From: Lactifluus volemus
Taxonomy: Eukaryota; Basidiomycota; Agaricomycetes; Russulales; Russulaceae
Reading direction: 5' to 3'
Assembly (NCBI GenBank): GCA_022376515.1
Contig: WTXI01000102.1
Location: forward strand, 1 to 64,000
DNA: 64,000 nucleotides
A model generated the notes under the pieces. The model made no database searches, was not told where the DNA came from, and saw nothing but the letters and a program-made list of their open reading frames with translations. Position numbers and translations under genes: made by a program. This document shows, piece by piece, positions 11,123 to 21,719 of the stretch. Every line of letters begins with the position of its first letter. The first letter of the stretch is position 1.

Positions 11123-11612
11123 TGCTGGGGGATCTTAGCGGAGTGGGAGAAGACGCTGGAGGCCGATGACGGATCGGATCGCGTAGTGGGAGCAGGAGCC
11201 CGAAGACGGGACAGCCAGTGTTCCCGAGGGCGACCCGGCGTGGACAACGGACGCTCCCCGCTTGGGGAGATCGCCCACAGCTGTCAATTATGATACCGTT
11301 TTCATGTTTCACATCAAGACCCTTTTATCTACATAGTTTATTTAGTTTTCGCGCAGGTGACGAAGTCATCACCTCGAAGTCACGTGCAGTTCGTGGCAGT
11401 GGCGTCTCGGGCTCCAACAGTCGAGGACTCTATTTTCGTTGATATCTTCATCACCCTACATCGTAAATTAATGATCTACATTAGTTACAGATTTACCAAG
11501 CTAAATACTTCGAACAGACTACAGTAAGTGTATCGAATTTTGCCCCATTCGCTTCCTCTCCTCACGGGTGATTGAGTCCCCACGTTCGCGATTCAGAGCC
11601 TCAAAATCGACT
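11123..11612. mobile_element. Insertion of about 490 bp in the NLR1 3' flank (solo-LTR candidate)
   Basis: At this point the flanks of NLR2 and NLR4 run directly from the GAGGAGAAAAA-type sequence into GGGGAAGTTAGTTG; here about 490 bp intervene. The insert starts near TGCTGGGGGATC and has no coding potential. Length, lack of genes and position suggest a solo LTR, but I could not define terminal TG/CA or a target duplication with certainty. Confidence 0.35.
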
Positions 11613-11935
11613 CTACGAAAAACAAGAAAAGGGGAAATTAGTTGTCGCGAACAGCCAGAGTATCACAAAATTGGGTTACGATGCACAATGAATGTTGTAC
11701 ATGTGGAATGTATGTCTGGTCCATTGACTTACGCATTGACTTTCGCACGGCAATATATATTAGCCCTCATCCCATTCCCATAATTAGCACCAAAAGTCAT
11801 CCTCCCATCCTTCCATCCCGCTGGAGCCGCTATCTAAACATTCTTTGATGATCTGTGCGCACAACTCGCAGGGGTAATCAAATGCTGTGTATTCGAGGAC
11901 ACCGAATTGCCGAATTGGTGTCACCAGAACCGTGT

Positions 11936-12828
11936 CTAGTGCCAACCGACACCGCGCAGCGTCACCACATTAGACATCATGGTGAAAAAAAAAACACCCT
12001 TAACAGCTCTGTGATCACCGAGTCAACGCACCCCATTACCGATAAAGATACCCGACCGCTGCGAAATGGACACGTCCACCGCTTGCATATTGTGCCGCTG
12101 CTCATGCGTCAGCCGCAAGTCCCTGCTCGTCCCTAGGTGCTTCCATTTCGTCCATGTCTTGTATCCGCACATCCTCTTACGGGGCACTCTTCAGCTCTTG
12201 AAGCCACTCGGGTTGACTATTCGTCAGCACATACACGGGCGTGGACGTCGTCGTGGGCAAGAGTGAGTCACGGACATCGCGCACGCGTGTGACGAGCCGA
12301 TCGATCTCGGGGAGCAATGCGCACGGTTCCGTGCTCGCTCTTCGGCCCCGGCTGGAGGGAGGAACCGGTCCGGGAATCCGAGAAACTCGTTGAAGCCCAT
12401 GAAATGTGCCGACCAATTGACGATGTCTTTACAGTGTTCGAGGTAGTCTCTACGTCGGACATGTAACGTGAGTAAACCTGAGAGGGGTGTAGAAGCAGAA
12501 GATGGGGCGAAATCAGATGGAGCATCAGAGAGCACAGGGTCGATAATAGGTGCATTCGCGGTGGAAGGCTCTGGCCACTTTCTGCCAGTGGCTTGAGGAG
12601 GTCGTTCAAAAAGACAAGAAGTTCATCATGGCTCGAGCTGTAGAGATGAAAGAAGGGAGAAGTTGTCCCAAGGATGACCAGGCCAAAGAAAGGGCTTCGA
12701 AAACGACGGCGGTTGAAAAGGTGGGGATGAAAGGAAGAGGAACGTGGCTTCTCGAGGCTGACTAGGCCATGAAGGCTCTGCGTTATAGACCGGAGTAGCA
12801 TCGAAGGGGTCAAACCTAGCAAAGTCAA
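11936..12828 (-). pseudogene. O-fucosyltransferase-like relic, B form (copy 1)
   Basis: Minus-strand relic of a GDP-fucose protein O-fucosyltransferase-like gene. Recognisable are the N-terminal segment (MLLRSITQS...), the nucleotide-sugar-site motif LTLHVRRRDYLEHC (normally HxRRGDxxxHC, here RRRDY), NWSAHFMGFNEF, VYVLTNSQPEWLQELK and a C-terminal MSNVVTLRG piece. The middle third present in the A-form copies is missing: the frame jumps from ESGQS directly to the region before the fucosyltransferase motif, and the reading frame changes several times. The same deletion occurs in the relics at 39.2 and 63.9 kb, so it predates the duplication. A functional product is unlikely. It lies tail-to-tail with NLR1. 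Confidence 0.7.
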
Positions 12829-12849
12829 GTCGCTCCGAGTTAGTTGCGA

Positions 12850-14284
12850 GGGCTCGGAAAATTTATATTATCGTGTTGTAATTAGCAGTGCAATTTCCCG
12901 GTCGAGCTGAAACTCAGCTCTCGCAGCATGGGACGAGCTAGCAGCCATCCTATGTCTCACAAATGGTCTTTTTATGATAATTGAATGCCACAAACACACT
13001 GCGGTTGAACAATTTGTCGATGTAAACCGCATGTCATTGGTTAACATCGGTCCGCCGGCGGGTCTTCAGTTGAAACTCCTTAGATGAGAGCTGTTATGTG
13101 ATACTGCGTTGATTTCAGTTCAGTTTTACCCACTCTCACGATTACCGATACCGCGGCGGCCGACTTGGAAGTTCGCAAATCGCCAGCGTCACTACCAATA
13201 CGCTCCGAGTCACAAACGTGGGGGCCGCGCCTGGTACTTTCGGCGACTTCCGGTTTGCCGGTGAAAGAGAAAAGCTCCTTTTTACACTGAGCCCTATGAC
13301 TCGGAGTTGTACCCGTACGTGCTTCATTCACTGTCCCCTGTCATCACAGAGCACATTCAACGTAAATATAGTAAAGAAGTGTTTTACACAATACATTGTG
13401 TGCATCATGCTCTGAGCGGATGGAGACAAGATCCACTTGAGCGACGTATCACCTCCTTGCGAGGAGAGAAACGGAAATCATCATAGCCACCAAAAGAGGG
13501 AAAATGAGGAAAATGTGAGTTGGGCATGACTGACCCCGAAGCCAAGATAGGACGGAAAACTAAGCAGGAATTGGGAAAAAGAAGTTGACCCTACTTGCAG
13601 TTGAGTAACCGTAGCAGCTGTGGTAGCAAGGCGGGCGACGAAGCGAGGTCAAAGGCGGACACTTGTGGCTCCAACTCGACCCTAGAGTCGCCGCAGTTCA
13701 CTGAAGGGGAACAGGATCGTTCTGAAACGCACCAGGTGAATGATAATGGCAGCGAGACCGGGTGATGATGAAGAAAAATGAGGATTGGCGATGTAACGAG
13801 CCAGGACCGCATGTCCAACAGTCTTCTCAATCCACAACTCACAAATTTGCCTTCTCCAACTAGATCAGTTACAGCTGAACGGGGAGAAAACATATAGGGA
13901 GGACACACCGGATATCGATGACCAGTACAAGACTCGCAATGCGGTGATCCGTCCACTAAACCCATCAATCCACTGTGACCCCTGTTATATCATGAAAAAT
14001 ACGAGGATAGCGTAAAGGTAGTGAAATTGGAGCATAATATAAGAACCGGAAAATGATTACAGGCGGTGGATCCAGGGCAGCCGGAGACGGGCGTGGCGAG
14101 TTTGCGTCTTTTGTATGGTAAAAAAAATGAGAGGCCAGCGGATGGACAGTGGAAAGGAGGCAAGAGTTAATCCATCTACGAGAGAAGCCTGGCGAGAGCA
14201 GCCTGGGTATGTTCGTCGGTGAGGGTTGCAGGGCAGAAAACAGGACCCCCGGGAAGTGCTTTGTAGTGTCAGGGGTACTTATCC
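12850..14284 (+). pseudogene. Orphan 5' flank of a lost NLR gene
   Basis: This stretch matches the regions upstream of NLR2 and NLR4 step by step: the ATCATCATAGCCACCAAAAGAGGG segment (split here to its core), the CCGAAGCCAAGATAGGA block (about 13530-13690), the TAGATCAGTTACAGCTGAACG block, and finally the ACAGGACCCCCGGGAAGTG...GGGGTACTTATCCTCG segment at about 14240-14284 that lies some 50-90 nt before the NLR start codon elsewhere. After 14284 the similarity stops and no Goodbye exon follows. An NLR copy has been deleted or replaced here. Confidence 0.7.
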
Positions 14285-14657
14285 TCGCTGAAAGTACGCA
14301 ACACGGGTGAGTTCGAGTGACCATCATTTTACGATGATTTGGGTGCCTCTAAATACATTTGCGGTATATCGGCCAGACCGTGCGTTAGAATGGCATATAT
14401 TCAATGGACCGTGCCTTCAAGTTACTTCTTTTTCTTGTGGTGGGAACGGCGAGGAGTCGAAAATCGAGGGGAAACGAGAGAGAGTAAACCAACGTTCCCG
14501 AGTCGCGCTCAAGTTTGTGCCAGCGTTCGAACAAAATGCCATGTGGCAGCCATTTGATATTCAAACGAAATGAGAGGTGGACTAGACTGTCGATTCAATT
14601 ACGTTTTTACTCACGGTTGACATACCCGCCGCGTTCGTAATCCATGACGATGCTGTG
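14285..14657. other. Unassigned 370 bp between the orphan flank and the LINE
   Basis: No gene, repeat or transposon end recognised. Its right end contains the LINE target site. It probably replaced the NLR body of this unit. Confidence 0.4.
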
Positions 14658-14673
14658 TGGCCTGCAGACATTT
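14658..14673. repeat. LINE target-site duplication, left copy
   Basis: TGGCCTGCAGACATTT occurs here and again at 21634-21649, flanking the LINE exactly. Sixteen bases of direct duplication at the two ends are typical of target-primed reverse transcription. Confidence 0.9.
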
Positions 14674-14698
14674 TTTTTTTTTTTTTTTTTTTTTTTTT

Positions 14699-14915
14699 GA
14701 ATCCGAATTTGTATTCCGCAGCGCGTACAACGTGGCACAGAGGCGGTCGCGAAGGGTGACTAAGCGTTATGACTATCATGTACGGGAGAGAGTAGGTGAT
14801 GGTTGTAAGCCATCGGTGTGTAGTGGTGTGGTGTGTTTATGTGGCGGTCGTGTGTATGTATGTATGTAGTTGCAGCAGGGGTGACTCTGCCGCGGAAAGA
14901 AAAAGACCCTGTGCC
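14699..14915 (-). other. LINE 3' untranslated region
   Basis: About 215 bp between the ORF2 stop (14916) and the poly-T tract. No gene. It contains short GTGTATGTATGTATG-type simple repeats on the + strand. Confidence 0.6.
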
Positions 14916-17900
14916 TCAGTCTGGTTCCCAGACCGCCCGCGGTTTATTGCAGGCCCTCGTCTCCTCTAAGAACCTAAGAAGCCTTTGAACGCGCTTCGGG
15001 GTTTCGAGGAGCTGTTTGAGGCTCCAAGTGCGGCCATTTGACATCAAATGTCGGCGGCGCGCGGTGTCGAAAAGTGGGCAGTGCATGACGACATGCTCGA
15101 TCGTTTGTACGGTTTCGCCGCATTGACATGCGACTTGTTCTGGAGTGTGTTGGGGGAAGAATCTTTGTGTGTATTCTCCGGTGAATGCGTGTCCTGTAAT
15201 AAAACGGTAGAAAGTGGAGTGTGTTAATCTGGAGAACGTAGCTTTGGGCCTCTCTGCATTAGGGCCGGTGGTGTGGTTTCCCGTGGTTAGTGGGTAGGGG
15301 TGCTTCTTGGGTTGGAAGGTGTGGTGTGTTTTCCCGTTCGGAGGGGAGGTGAGCGCAGTTCGGTAGGCCATTGATGTGTGCGGTCCTTGGTTATACCGCT
15401 CTGCCCATTCCGTTATCGCCGTTTCTTCGGCCTTTTTCAGTTGGTTGTTTATCGTTTGGGGTTCGGCGAGGTTGTCGAGGGCCGCTGTCCTAGCGGCTTC
15501 GAGAGCCAGTTGTCTCGTTCTGCGGAAGCCTACGAATTGTATGTTTTTGGGCAGCCACAGGAGGGTGATTTTGACGTTGGGGTACTTAACGAGTGCAGTG
15601 TCCAATCTTGTGAGTAGTCTGATGGACTCCGCTTGATCGTCATGTGGGGACGCGTCTAGCGCTTTCGAAAGCGCGTATTCCGCTGTTAAAGCGATGACGA
15701 TGGGTTTGTGTTGTTGGGGCGGTTGGGCGTCTAGGAGGGAGGTGAGAGTGTCTAATCCAGAATGGAGTGAACGTAGCATTATGTCCTGCTCCGTCACCGA
15801 TTCTCCAAGGACTCTCTCAGCGTGGTATATCTCCCTTCCCTCTTGGTATAGCGCCGCGGAGGTGGTTCCGATTTGCTTTCCGTCCGGGCGTCCCTTGTTT
15901 GAGCGTATGCCGTTGCAGAAAATGTTGATGGTTGTACCGTTGCGGCATGCTGTTGTGAGTGTATTGGTGACCTGCTCGTAGTCCCAGTCTTTCCGTTTGG
16001 GCGTTACCTTGACCCTTCCGTTCCAGTCCGGTGCTCCTGGTGGGAGCTCCGGGAAAGGGTCTATGCGTGGTCCGTTCACAGGTACTCTGTTTGCGAGTGA
16101 CCGCAAGGTTGTCTTAAGGCTGGCTCTACTTGGCGCCGGGAGCGGTAAGTCGTTAGCGGTCTGCACATGCCACGCACCGCCCAGTCTGATGAGTAGCTGG
16201 CTTCCTTTCGGGGCTTTGTATAGTCTGAGGGCGGTTTTCAAGAGTATCTTCTTGAGGCGGAGGTCGATAGGGAGGATGTTGAGGAGGTGGTGTAGGGGTT
16301 CGCGTGGGGTGGTCCGAAAGGTGCCCGAGATCAGCTTGACCGCGTCGTTCTGGACTACTTGGAGTTTTTTGACCAGGGTGATTTGCTTGCCCGTGTACCA
16401 GAGTTGACATCCGTATGTGAGGACTGGCAGGCAGATGGCATTATAAGCTAATCTCCATCTCGCCTGGTCGAGGCCTCGGACTGAGTTTCCCAGGAGCCGT
16501 AGGGCCTTTAGTGATGCTCGCGCTCTGTTACACATTACCTCTACGTGATGTGACCAGGAGAGGCGGCTGTCAAAGAAGAAACCCAGGTACCTAAGGGTGT
16601 TCGTAGACGTGACCCTGTAATGTGTGTTGGGGGCCGGGAGGGGGAGGGAGATATGGTGGGGCGGGTCGGTTTTTTCCCCTCGCTTTTTGAAGTAGATCAG
16701 TTCCGTTTTTTCCGGTTCTGCACTGAGTCCGGCCCTCGTTAGCCACTCGATGCATGTCGCGTATCCTTCACGTATGGAGGTCTCGACGTTTTCCCAGCTG
16801 CGACCGCATGCGAATATGGCCCCGTCGTCCACATACATACCTAGTGACGTGCGGGTCCAGTTTCGCATTTTGTGCAGCAGTGGGGAGGTGTAGATTGTCG
16901 ATAGCACCGGTGATACAGGTGACCCTTGGGGGGTTCCCACCGAGAATTCGACAGGGTCTGACAATTTGCCGTTGAAGCGGAGGCGGACCGTGCGTTCCGT
17001 TAGGAAGGAGCGGCACCAGTGGACTAGTTCCGGTGCGAAGCCCAGGTTGGCGAAGATCTGAATTAATCTTTCGTGGTTAATGTTATCGAAGTACCCTTGG
17101 ATGTCGAACAAGAGTAGTCCTGTTCTTAGCCCTGCCTTATGTGCTGCTTGGATGTCGTGGAGTAGGGTGAGGCCCGCGTCTAGGGTGGACGAGGCGTTCC
17201 GTCCTCCGAATTGTGTAGTGGGGACTAGCTCATGCGTGGTCATCTCTCTGTAGATGATTTTTGCTACGATTTTCTCCAGGAGTTTGCCTAGGCACTCCAG
17301 TAGCGAGATAGGTCTGAAGTTCTTCGCGCGGGAGTAGTCAGCTCTGTTCGGCTTGGGGATTACACATACTACTGCCTCTTTCCATGGTCGGGGGTGGTAG
17401 CCCGCTCTTAGGCACGCTGAAAAGAGGTCTACCAGGCGCTCCGGGTCCGAAGCCCAGACCCACTTAAGGATGGTCCAGGTTTGGCCTGACTGTCCCGGTG
17501 CTGATTTGCTGGTTGTTGTCGCGAGGAGGGAACCAACTAGGTCTTTATCTATGTGGGGAAGGGTTCTTGTTGGTCGTGGGGGGGGTCGTCTTCGAAAACC
17601 GGGCCTACTCTTGGTGGGGTTTGGGGGAAGAAACGCTGCGAGAGGATGCTTGCGACCTCCTCGTGCGTGTGTACCAGACCGTTAGGTCCTTGCAGCGACG
17701 GAACCTTGGTTACCTTTCGACCGTGGCGCCAGGCGGCTAGTTCCCAGAGTTGGGTCTTCTCAATGTACTCATCGGCCCACTGGCGCTTTGCCATTCGCAC
17801 TGTACCTTTGAGTCTCGCTTGTGCTGTTCCTCGTGTCTGGGTTGTCTGGGCTTTGCGTAGGTTTTGGGTCGCGGTCGAGCAGGCTGCGTTCCACCAGGGG

Positions 17901-18880
17901 GAGGCTCTGGGATGTGGGGGTTTCCGTCGCTTGAAAACCTCCTCATTGGTCCGGATTATGTCCGTCATTAGTTCTTCTGTCGCGTCTTCGATTTCCTCTG
18001 CAGTTGGGTTGACTCGGAACGCTGTTTTTTTGGACTTTACCGTGAAGGCGTGGGTCCATTCATCCCTTCTTTCCGGGTCAATCACAAAGCCAAGGTCCGA
18101 TTCCGGGGTTTGGTTGAGTGACTCCTCGCGTGGGTGTCCCAGGGTGTGTAGCATAGCGTGATCCGAGGCTAAACTGCCTTCCCAGTCTGTGGTTAAGCCT
18201 GTGAAAGTAGCTGCCTGAATGGCTGCTTCGTTGTACCAGGCTAGGTCAATTACGGAGTCCCGTTCATGCTTCGCGCCTCTACGGGTGATTTCCCCTGGGT
18301 TGTTAGCAAGCGTGAGTAGGTTTGTGGCCGCCCATTCTTCTAGGCGGCCGGCCCATTGAGAGCGGGGGGTGTTGGGGGGGGACCAGGCTTGCGAGTGGGT
18401 GTTGAAGTCCCCTATCACTAAGGTGGGTATGATCGCGTCGATGTCAATTTCTAGGAGTTTTTGGAGCGATGTATTATCCCGGATATCGTGGTAGAAATTG
18501 ATTACTCGCCACTGTTCTTTGTCAAGTACGAGGTCGAGGACTTGAATCGTTGGGTGTGCGCAGACGTCTAAACGAGGCACTACTGTGAAGTGTGTGCCGT
18601 TGTCCGTCTGCGTCTGTTTGCGCGAGTAGGCCATGACTTTTGGTCGTTTGCCTTCCGCGTGTCCAGGGTAGTGGATATCCCATGCTGGGGATGCTACTCC
18701 TCCTAGCACATCTACTCCGTCTCGGGCGTTGTCTTTCCTTGCGGTTCCGATCGTATCGAACCAAGGTTCCTGTATTAGTAACAGGTGGGTTTTATTATTG
18801 CTGTTAAGCAGGGCGTGAGTAATCGCGTTGCGTTTGCGCATATTCGCGGACGATATGAGGATGTGCGGGTGTACTGCCAT
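14916..18880 (-). pseudogene. LINE ORF2: endonuclease-reverse transcriptase, one frameshift
   Basis: First part (18880-17549, 443 aa): apurinic-type endonuclease of the exo/endo/phosphatase family, with LLIQEPW near the start, VIGDFNTHS and the C-terminal SDHAML motif. After a C-run near 17551 the frame changes by one base; the second part (17551-14916) is the reverse transcriptase: FRPISLLECLGKLLEKIV, GYFDNINHERL, GTPQGSPVSPVL and the catalytic MYVDDG (about 16830). The RNase H-like region shows FCNGIRSNKG where an acidic residue (TDGS type) is expected, so it is probably inactive. The end carries a CQCG...HVVMHCPLF cysteine-histidine motif common in LINE ORF2 C-termini. The start codon overlaps the ORF1 stop as TAATG, suggesting coupled termination-reinitiation. 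Confidence 0.88.
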
Positions 18881-21615
18881 TAGTTAAAGTACTGCTGGGC
18901 AGCGCCGTGGTGGGGGCGCGAGGGGGAGTATTCTTTAGTTTGTGCTGCGGCGCTAATTACCTCCGTAGGCTTGAAGGTACTGCCGTTTAGGGCCTCGGGG
19001 AACTCCCCAGGGTCGTACTCGTTGATGGGGCAGGCCTCAGGGTCAGTTCCATCTACCTCCATGGATTGGTGGTTACACATGGCGGCTATTGCCTTGCTGT
19101 GTAACGCCGTTCTGATCTGGGGGCCGGTTGCATTCGGGGGCAGGGGGGGGGGGTCGTAGAGGTCGCCATCTGGGTCGAGGATCTCCTCCAACGTTACATT
19201 GGAGGGGCCCGCTTGGGCGTTGACGGATGTTTCCTCTTGCGCGTTACCTTTGCCGTTGTTCTTTTTACCTCGGCGGCTTGGGCGGGGGCGGAAGAGGTCC
19301 CGGGCTGGGCATCGTGTGTCTCTACAGTTGTGGCCTTTTTTGTGGCAGTTGAGGCATTTGAAGTGGTTGCAGTCGCAGATACCAGCAACCTCGTGCTTCC
19401 TGGGGCACTTTTGGCTGTGGTCGTCTGAAGGGTGAGCTCCCCCACAGATGAAGCACTTAACAGAGTCCTTTCCGAGCGTGCAGCCTTTCGACGACTTTGT
19501 GTGACCTAAGGCGTGGCAGTGAGAGCACTGTACGAGTGCGGGTTTGTCCACCCATCTCTGGATGGTGACTTCTTTTCCGAAGAGTGCTGTCCTTCCTGTT
19601 AGAAGCTTACTGGTGATTGTGCCGTCCGGGTCAGAGATGGCGAAGGTGATTGTGGAGTAGGAGGACTCGATTCGATCCACCGGTTTTAGCCACCGCGGCG
19701 GCATGGCCAGATGCGCCTTTTTGAGACCTGGCAGCGCCTTTACCTCCCTGAGCAGGGCTTCCGGGCTAAAGATTACCCACTCGATGTCGTCCCAGGTTGG
19801 GACGCCATGTGCCAGAAGGCGTGTCCAGCCCATTGAGGGGCTAAGTTTACCTGAACCTCGGAATGGCGCGAGTAATATGTGTTCGTAAGTGGTAATTAGG
19901 TCAAAGGGAATGTTGCCGTCGAAGGAGTAGACAAAGTTTCCTTTGCTGCGCGGGTGTATGCTCCAACGTCCTGACTTTAGGGGGATCGGCAGCGCCACGG
20001 CCTTTGCCATTTTGAGGTTGACTTCCCGGATGATGGCGTCCGCTGGGCGTGCCCGTATGCTTTCTTCCAGTCCTTTGTCTAAGAGTCCTCCAGACCTAAT
20101 GACTGTGACTTCTGTGATTGTCGGGGTGCGGGGCGCCTGTCTAGGTGGGGCTGGGGGTTGAGTGAGGTTGGTTGCGGCGGCTGCTGTGCTGGCGTAAGAA
20201 GCAGTTGCGGGGGTTTCACCCTGGGTTGGCGGTGGGGCAGGGGCGGCGGTACCGGCTTTGTTTTTGGCCTTCCTACCTTTCCCGTTGTGAGTGACAGGTG
20301 TGAAACCGTCATTTCCCGTGATTAGGTGCTGTGCAGGTTCCATTGGGGCCCAGATGCTCGCTTCCGTTCCTCTGGGTGCAGGGGGGGGCCTCGTGTTGTG
20401 CCAGGTGTCTGTGTTGTTCGCTGGGTTGGGGCTTACCCTATTTTCAAGCGCGGAGATTTTAGCGGCGTAGGGGGCCATTGCCGCCTGGATTGCGGGGCCG
20501 AGTGTTGCCTTGATTACTGCCGCAATCGTGTCTAGGTCCATATTACCCTTCACTTCCCTTGCCGAGGGGGGGATCGCTTTATGGTGGTCGGAGGGGGGGT
20601 CAAGTAGCCTGTGTGCCCCGCTAGTGGGGCCGTGTGGCGTGATCGTTCTACCGCGTGGAGTGTCCAGTGAGTCTGGGGACGCTGCACGACTTACTGTCAG
20701 GGCGGCTGTTCTTCTTCGGGGGGTTGCCGAACTTTGTCTGGGGCGGGAGCCGGAGACCGTGCGTTTCCTGCCCGTTGTGGGGGTGGGGGTTGTGGTCAAG
20801 GCGGTGGGGCCACGTGTGATGTGGAGGCCTAGCCTCTGCCCGGTTGCGATAAAGTAGTCTATGCCGCGGCTCCTTGCTTGGGCTGCTATCTCGGACTCAT
20901 GTTGGCGAGTGAGCGAATCAAGGCGTTCGGCTTTCCATTGGAGCCACTTTTCGTCAACATCTGCCGCTGCGGCTTTTGTCGCTTTGGTGTTGAACTCATT
21001 TTTAAGGGTGAGGTACCAGTCCTGGTAGTCCTCCTGGTCAACTCCGATATGTGTGTTCAAATCGTCTGCTATGGCGGCCAGGCGATGGAACAGCGACGGG
21101 TTACCGGGGAGTGGGTCCGGGTCAATCACGTTAGCTCGGACTCTGTCAAGTGTGCTTTCTTTTTCTGTGCTGTACTGTCGGTGGTAGCCTCTACCAACAG
21201 CGGCCAGTAAGGCACATGACAGGCGGGCCCACTCACGGGGGCCCAGAGGGGTGGGGTCTCGCGATGAGAAGTATCCTCTCTCGACGGCCGCAATGACCGT
21301 GGTCATTGCGGCGTTAAAGGTTTCGGTGGACATATCTACATCTACACACGCACCATCGAACTCTATCGGTTCGTCGGTGTTGAAGAGGAAAGGTGCTCTT
21401 ATGTCGTCTAAAGCTTTTTTAAGAGTGTCCTTATACTCCTTGTTCCGCATTTTGGGGAGTGATCCCTTAAATGGGTTCTCCGGGACCCTATACTGGGTGT
21501 TTTCCGGGAATAGCAGGGAGATGGAGGGGTCGGGAGGTTTATCAGGCGGGATGATTAACTGTGTTGAGAGTAGGGTTAGGGTTGGAAGTGGTGGGAGTTC
21601 TGGATTAAGGTCCAT
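18880..21615 (-). CDS. LINE ORF1, Gag-like nucleic-acid-binding protein, about 911 aa
   Basis: RNA-binding protein of the LINE. I take the ATG at 21615 (MDLNPELPPLP) because it is inside the element; the frame is open further upstream, past the target duplication into host DNA, which cannot be part of the LINE product. A Pro/Thr-rich middle is followed by a region resembling the RRM-like core of LINE Gag proteins and then a cluster of zinc knuckles near the C-terminus (CSHCHALGHTKSSKGC, CFICGGAHPSDDHSQKC, CLNCHKKGHNCRDTRC; about 19540-19290), followed by a basic tail. No internal stop is seen. Confidence 0.88.
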   Translation of the reverse strand: MDLNPELPPLPTLTLLSTQLIIPPDKPPDPSISLLFPENTQYRVPENPFKGSLPKMRNKEYKDTLKKALDDIRAPFLFNTDEPIEFDGACVDVDMSTETFNAAMTTVIAAVERGYFSSRDPTPLGPREWARLSCALLAAVGRGYHRQYSTEKESTLDRVRANVIDPDPLPGNPSLFHRLAAIADDLNTHIGVDQEDYQDWYLTLKNEFNTKATKAAAADVDEKWLQWKAERLDSLTRQHESEIAAQARSRGIDYFIATGQRLGLHITRGPTALTTTPTPTTGRKRTVSGSRPRQSSATPRRRTAALTVSRAASPDSLDTPRGRTITPHGPTSGAHRLLDPPSDHHKAIPPSAREVKGNMDLDTIAAVIKATLGPAIQAAMAPYAAKISALENRVSPNPANNTDTWHNTRPPPAPRGTEASIWAPMEPAQHLITGNDGFTPVTHNGKGRKAKNKAGTAAPAPPPTQGETPATASYASTAAAATNLTQPPAPPRQAPRTPTITEVTVIRSGGLLDKGLEESIRARPADAIIREVNLKMAKAVALPIPLKSGRWSIHPRSKGNFVYSFDGNIPFDLITTYEHILLAPFRGSGKLSPSMGWTRLLAHGVPTWDDIEWVIFSPEALLREVKALPGLKKAHLAMPPRWLKPVDRIESSYSTITFAISDPDGTITSKLLTGRTALFGKEVTIQRWVDKPALVQCSHCHALGHTKSSKGCTLGKDSVKCFICGGAHPSDDHSQKCPRKHEVAGICDCNHFKCLNCHKKGHNCRDTRCPARDLFRPRPSRRGKKNNGKGNAQEETSVNAQAGPSNVTLEEILDPDGDLYDPPPLPPNATGPQIRTALHSKAIAAMCNHQSMEVDGTDPEACPINEYDPGEFPEALNGSTFKPTEVISAAAQTKEYSPSRPHHGAAQQYFN

Positions 21616-21633
21616 GTTCTGGATTAAGGTCCA

Positions 21634-21649
21634 TGGCCTGCAGACATTT
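21634..21649. repeat. LINE target-site duplication, right copy
   Basis: Second copy of TGGCCTGCAGACATTT. It continues into GTCTGAAGGGAG..., which matches 48177-48240, so the LINE went into DNA belonging to the array unit. Confidence 0.9.
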
Positions 21650-21719
21650 GTCTGAAGGGAGTGAGAACAAAACTTGACGTGAGTGTGAGTCAATTGAACA
21701 GCATACGAATCCGCTATTA

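Larger units (their letters stand above)
14671..21633 (-). mobile_element. Non-LTR retrotransposon (LINE), near full length
   Basis: Seven-kilobase LINE in minus orientation, with its 3' poly-A tail seen as 28 T at 14671-14698 and a 16-bp target-site duplication on both sides. It has a Gag-like ORF1 and an ORF2 with endonuclease, reverse transcriptase and a degenerate RNase H-like region. This organisation fits the Tad1-like LINEs of fungi (clade assignment is inference). At the 5' end a 19-bp segment beginning ATGGACCTTAATCC is present twice in tandem (about 21596-21633), and hardly any 5' UTR precedes ORF1, so the element may be slightly 5'-truncated. A frameshift inside ORF2 makes this copy defective. 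Confidence 0.93.

Noticed and set aside
14671..14698. Poly-T as a pol III terminator or plain microsatellite
   Set aside because: It is the poly-A tail of the minus-strand LINE, next to a perfect target-site duplication.
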